From NCBI GenBank assembly GCA_947565475.1, contig CANOGI010000004.1, positions 1 to 25,661 on the forward strand: 25,661 bases of DNA. The letters are read 5' to 3'. The DNA is from an uncultured Eubacteriaceae bacterium. GTDB taxonomy: Bacteria; Bacillota; Clostridia; Lachnospirales; CAG-274. Each line of letters begins with the position of its first letter. The stretch's first letter is position 1. Below the pieces are notes generated by a model, which was not told where the DNA came from, ran no database searches, and worked only from the letters and a program-made list of their open reading frames with translations. The position numbers and the translations under genes are program-made. This document shows positions 24,479 through 25,661 of this stretch, one piece after another.

Positions 24479-24855
24479 AAAAATACCCCTTTTTTGTACC
24501 AAATATATGATAAGTATTTAATTTTGTCAATAATTTATGGTATATATATAAATTTTATTAATATGCTCATAATTATTGAATACATATTTCAAACTATAAT
24601 ATATTATATCATATTTATGAATTATATATAAACATTTTTTGTTTAACATTTAATTTTTATAGTATTTTATAATTAATACTAATCAATATAGTGAATAGCC
24701 TATAAAAATAATAGTATATCTTCTCCTATTCCCAATAATTGTTATACTCTGACAGTTCTAATAAATTACAAAAAGGATAGTAACAATACTAAATAAAGCT
24801 AAATAATTAATACTGTTGCATAATAATTATTATATGAGAAAGGAAAAGATACACT
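24479..24855. other. Gene-free AT-rich spacer
   Basis: No gene was recognised. TGTTATACT near 24738 could be an extended -10 element for the gene at 24856, but no -35 box supports it. A possible ribosome-binding site, AGAAAGGAAAAG, precedes that gene. Confidence 0.45.
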
Positions 24856-25661
24856 ATGAATGATTATAATACTTTTTCGTGCCATACTATAGAACTCAGA
24901 CAAAAACTTAGTCCAAGTGAATGGCAAGTAGCATTTAAAGTTAATTTAACAAAAGAACACATACCCGAATCATATAAGAGCAAAGGATATGAATATTTTT
25001 ACTGGAATTTTTTAAGAGAAAAAGGAGTAAGAATTTACTTTTACAGACCTATTAGAAAAAAGGAGTTTTTTGAAATGGGAATTAAACTTGTTATTAACCC
25101 AAGGATATTAATTGGTGATAAAGACTACATAGGGATATTTGAACCAACTGAATACAATATTGAGAGATTATTTGAAGGACTTGCTAAAATACCTTATGAA
25201 CTTAAATTAGATAAAGTTTTTCATTATGAGTGGTTTAATAACGTAGGGAATATTCTTAATTTCAGAATTCACCAGATAGATTTCTGTATTAATCATAAAT
25301 TTGAATCTCCCTATATTGCCGATACATACATTAAGCTATTAAAAAGAGGCAATAAAACAAAGAATATGGAAGAACACACATATTTTGATAATAACTGCAA
25401 CAAATTTAAAAAGTATAAAAATTCTGTAGGCTTTAAAGGTAAAAGTTTTGAAATTATAGCCTATAACAAACAAGAACAGTTATTTGAACACAAAAAATAT
25501 TTTCCTGAAGAATGTATTGATGAAGCAGACGGAATTATAAGATTTGAAATCAAGGTTAAACGAGAAAAAATAAGACGTATGCTTAAATCGTCTGATAATA
25601 TTTATCTGTCTGAACTTGAAAAAATGTTTAACAATATAGGCTATACAAGCCAATGTGAATT
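24856..25661 (+). CDS. Possible replication-initiation protein, partial (runs off the window)
   Basis: An uninterrupted frame of 268 codons starts at ATG 24856 (MNDYNTFSCHTIELRQKLSP) and continues past the last base. It lacks membrane segments and signal peptide. The pattern of a short strand RIHQIDFCIN (about 141-150), GKSFEIIAYNKQEQL (about 199-213) and GIIRFEIKVKREKIRRML (about 231-248) recalls rolling-circle replication initiators of small plasmids, phages and integrated elements, where R-x-D, a Y-x-K motif and an RFE strand occur in this order. This is resemblance only. Codon choice (many GCA, AGA, GTA, ATA and few GCG/GCC) differs from the housekeeping genes in the window, consistent with transferred DNA. 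Confidence 0.5.
   Translation, partial: MNDYNTFSCHTIELRQKLSPSEWQVAFKVNLTKEHIPESYKSKGYEYFYWNFLREKGVRIYFYRPIRKKEFFEMGIKLVINPRILIGDKDYIGIFEPTEYNIERLFEGLAKIPYELKLDKVFHYEWFNNVGNILNFRIHQIDFCINHKFESPYIADTYIKLLKRGNKTKNMEEHTYFDNNCNKFKKYKNSVGFKGKSFEIIAYNKQEQLFEHKKYFPEECIDEADGIIRFEIKVKREKIRRMLKSSDNIYLSELEKMFNNIGYTSQCE

Overview
The window looks like chromosomal DNA from a low-GC, Gram-positive anaerobe of the Clostridia type. The bases are strongly AT-rich, Shine-Dalgarno sites are of the AGGAGG/GAGGTG kind, and the gene set fits that group (DUF4080-type B12/radical-SAM protein, Sir2 deacetylase, NSS symporter, PdaB-like deacetylase remnant, BlaI/BlaR1 with a class D beta-lactamase). No species can be named from the sequence alone. 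Most genes are ordinary housekeeping or accessory genes, separated by unusually long intergenic stretches that are rich in repeats.

Layout. 1-1148: a P-type cation ATPase on the minus strand, interrupted by an in-frame TAG. 1548-4046: minus-strand pair of sir2 and a B12/radical-SAM gene. 4153-6969: a cupin gene facing a minus-strand operon of an Lrp/AsnC regulator, a PLP aminotransferase and an AraC regulator. 6970-8248: gene-free region with two repeat copies and hairpins. 8249-11778: plus-strand genes for a flavodoxin/SCP2 fusion, DapF, a PAP2 phosphatase and a lipoprotein. 12459-14076: an EF-hand-type protein and tRNA-Ser(CGA). 14269-15672: a sodium:neurotransmitter symporter on the minus strand, flanked by small TATAGTCAA-ended palindromes and MITE-like elements. 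16688-19682: blaI-blaR1-bla operon (minus strand) with operators and a promoter that can be read directly. 20371-22264: DAHP synthase and pyridoxal/pyridoxamine kinase. 22338-25661: a decayed, probably mobile zone with a MITE-like element, a truncated polysaccharide deacetylase, an AAA/DUF4143 ATPase broken by an in-frame TAA, and a replication-initiator-like gene running off the end.

The most unusual feature is a family of about 150-195 bp repeats present seven times (near 1207, 7057, 7632, 11801, 15941, 19945 and 20158). All copies are intergenic and all point the same way, whatever the orientation of nearby genes. They share a multi-stem fold (closing helix, short GC hairpin, long variable-tip stem, GGCGAA hairpin, AT-rich 3' hairpin) and end in a common TAGTCTTtGAC tail. 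Substitutions that preserve pairing are visible between copies. This suggests either a family of small structured RNAs or non-autonomous, IS200/IS605-like elements, possibly carrying a transposon-type guide RNA scaffold. No protein partner is present in the window. A second, independent repeat family (TATAGTCAA palindromes) clusters at 14.2-16.7 kb.
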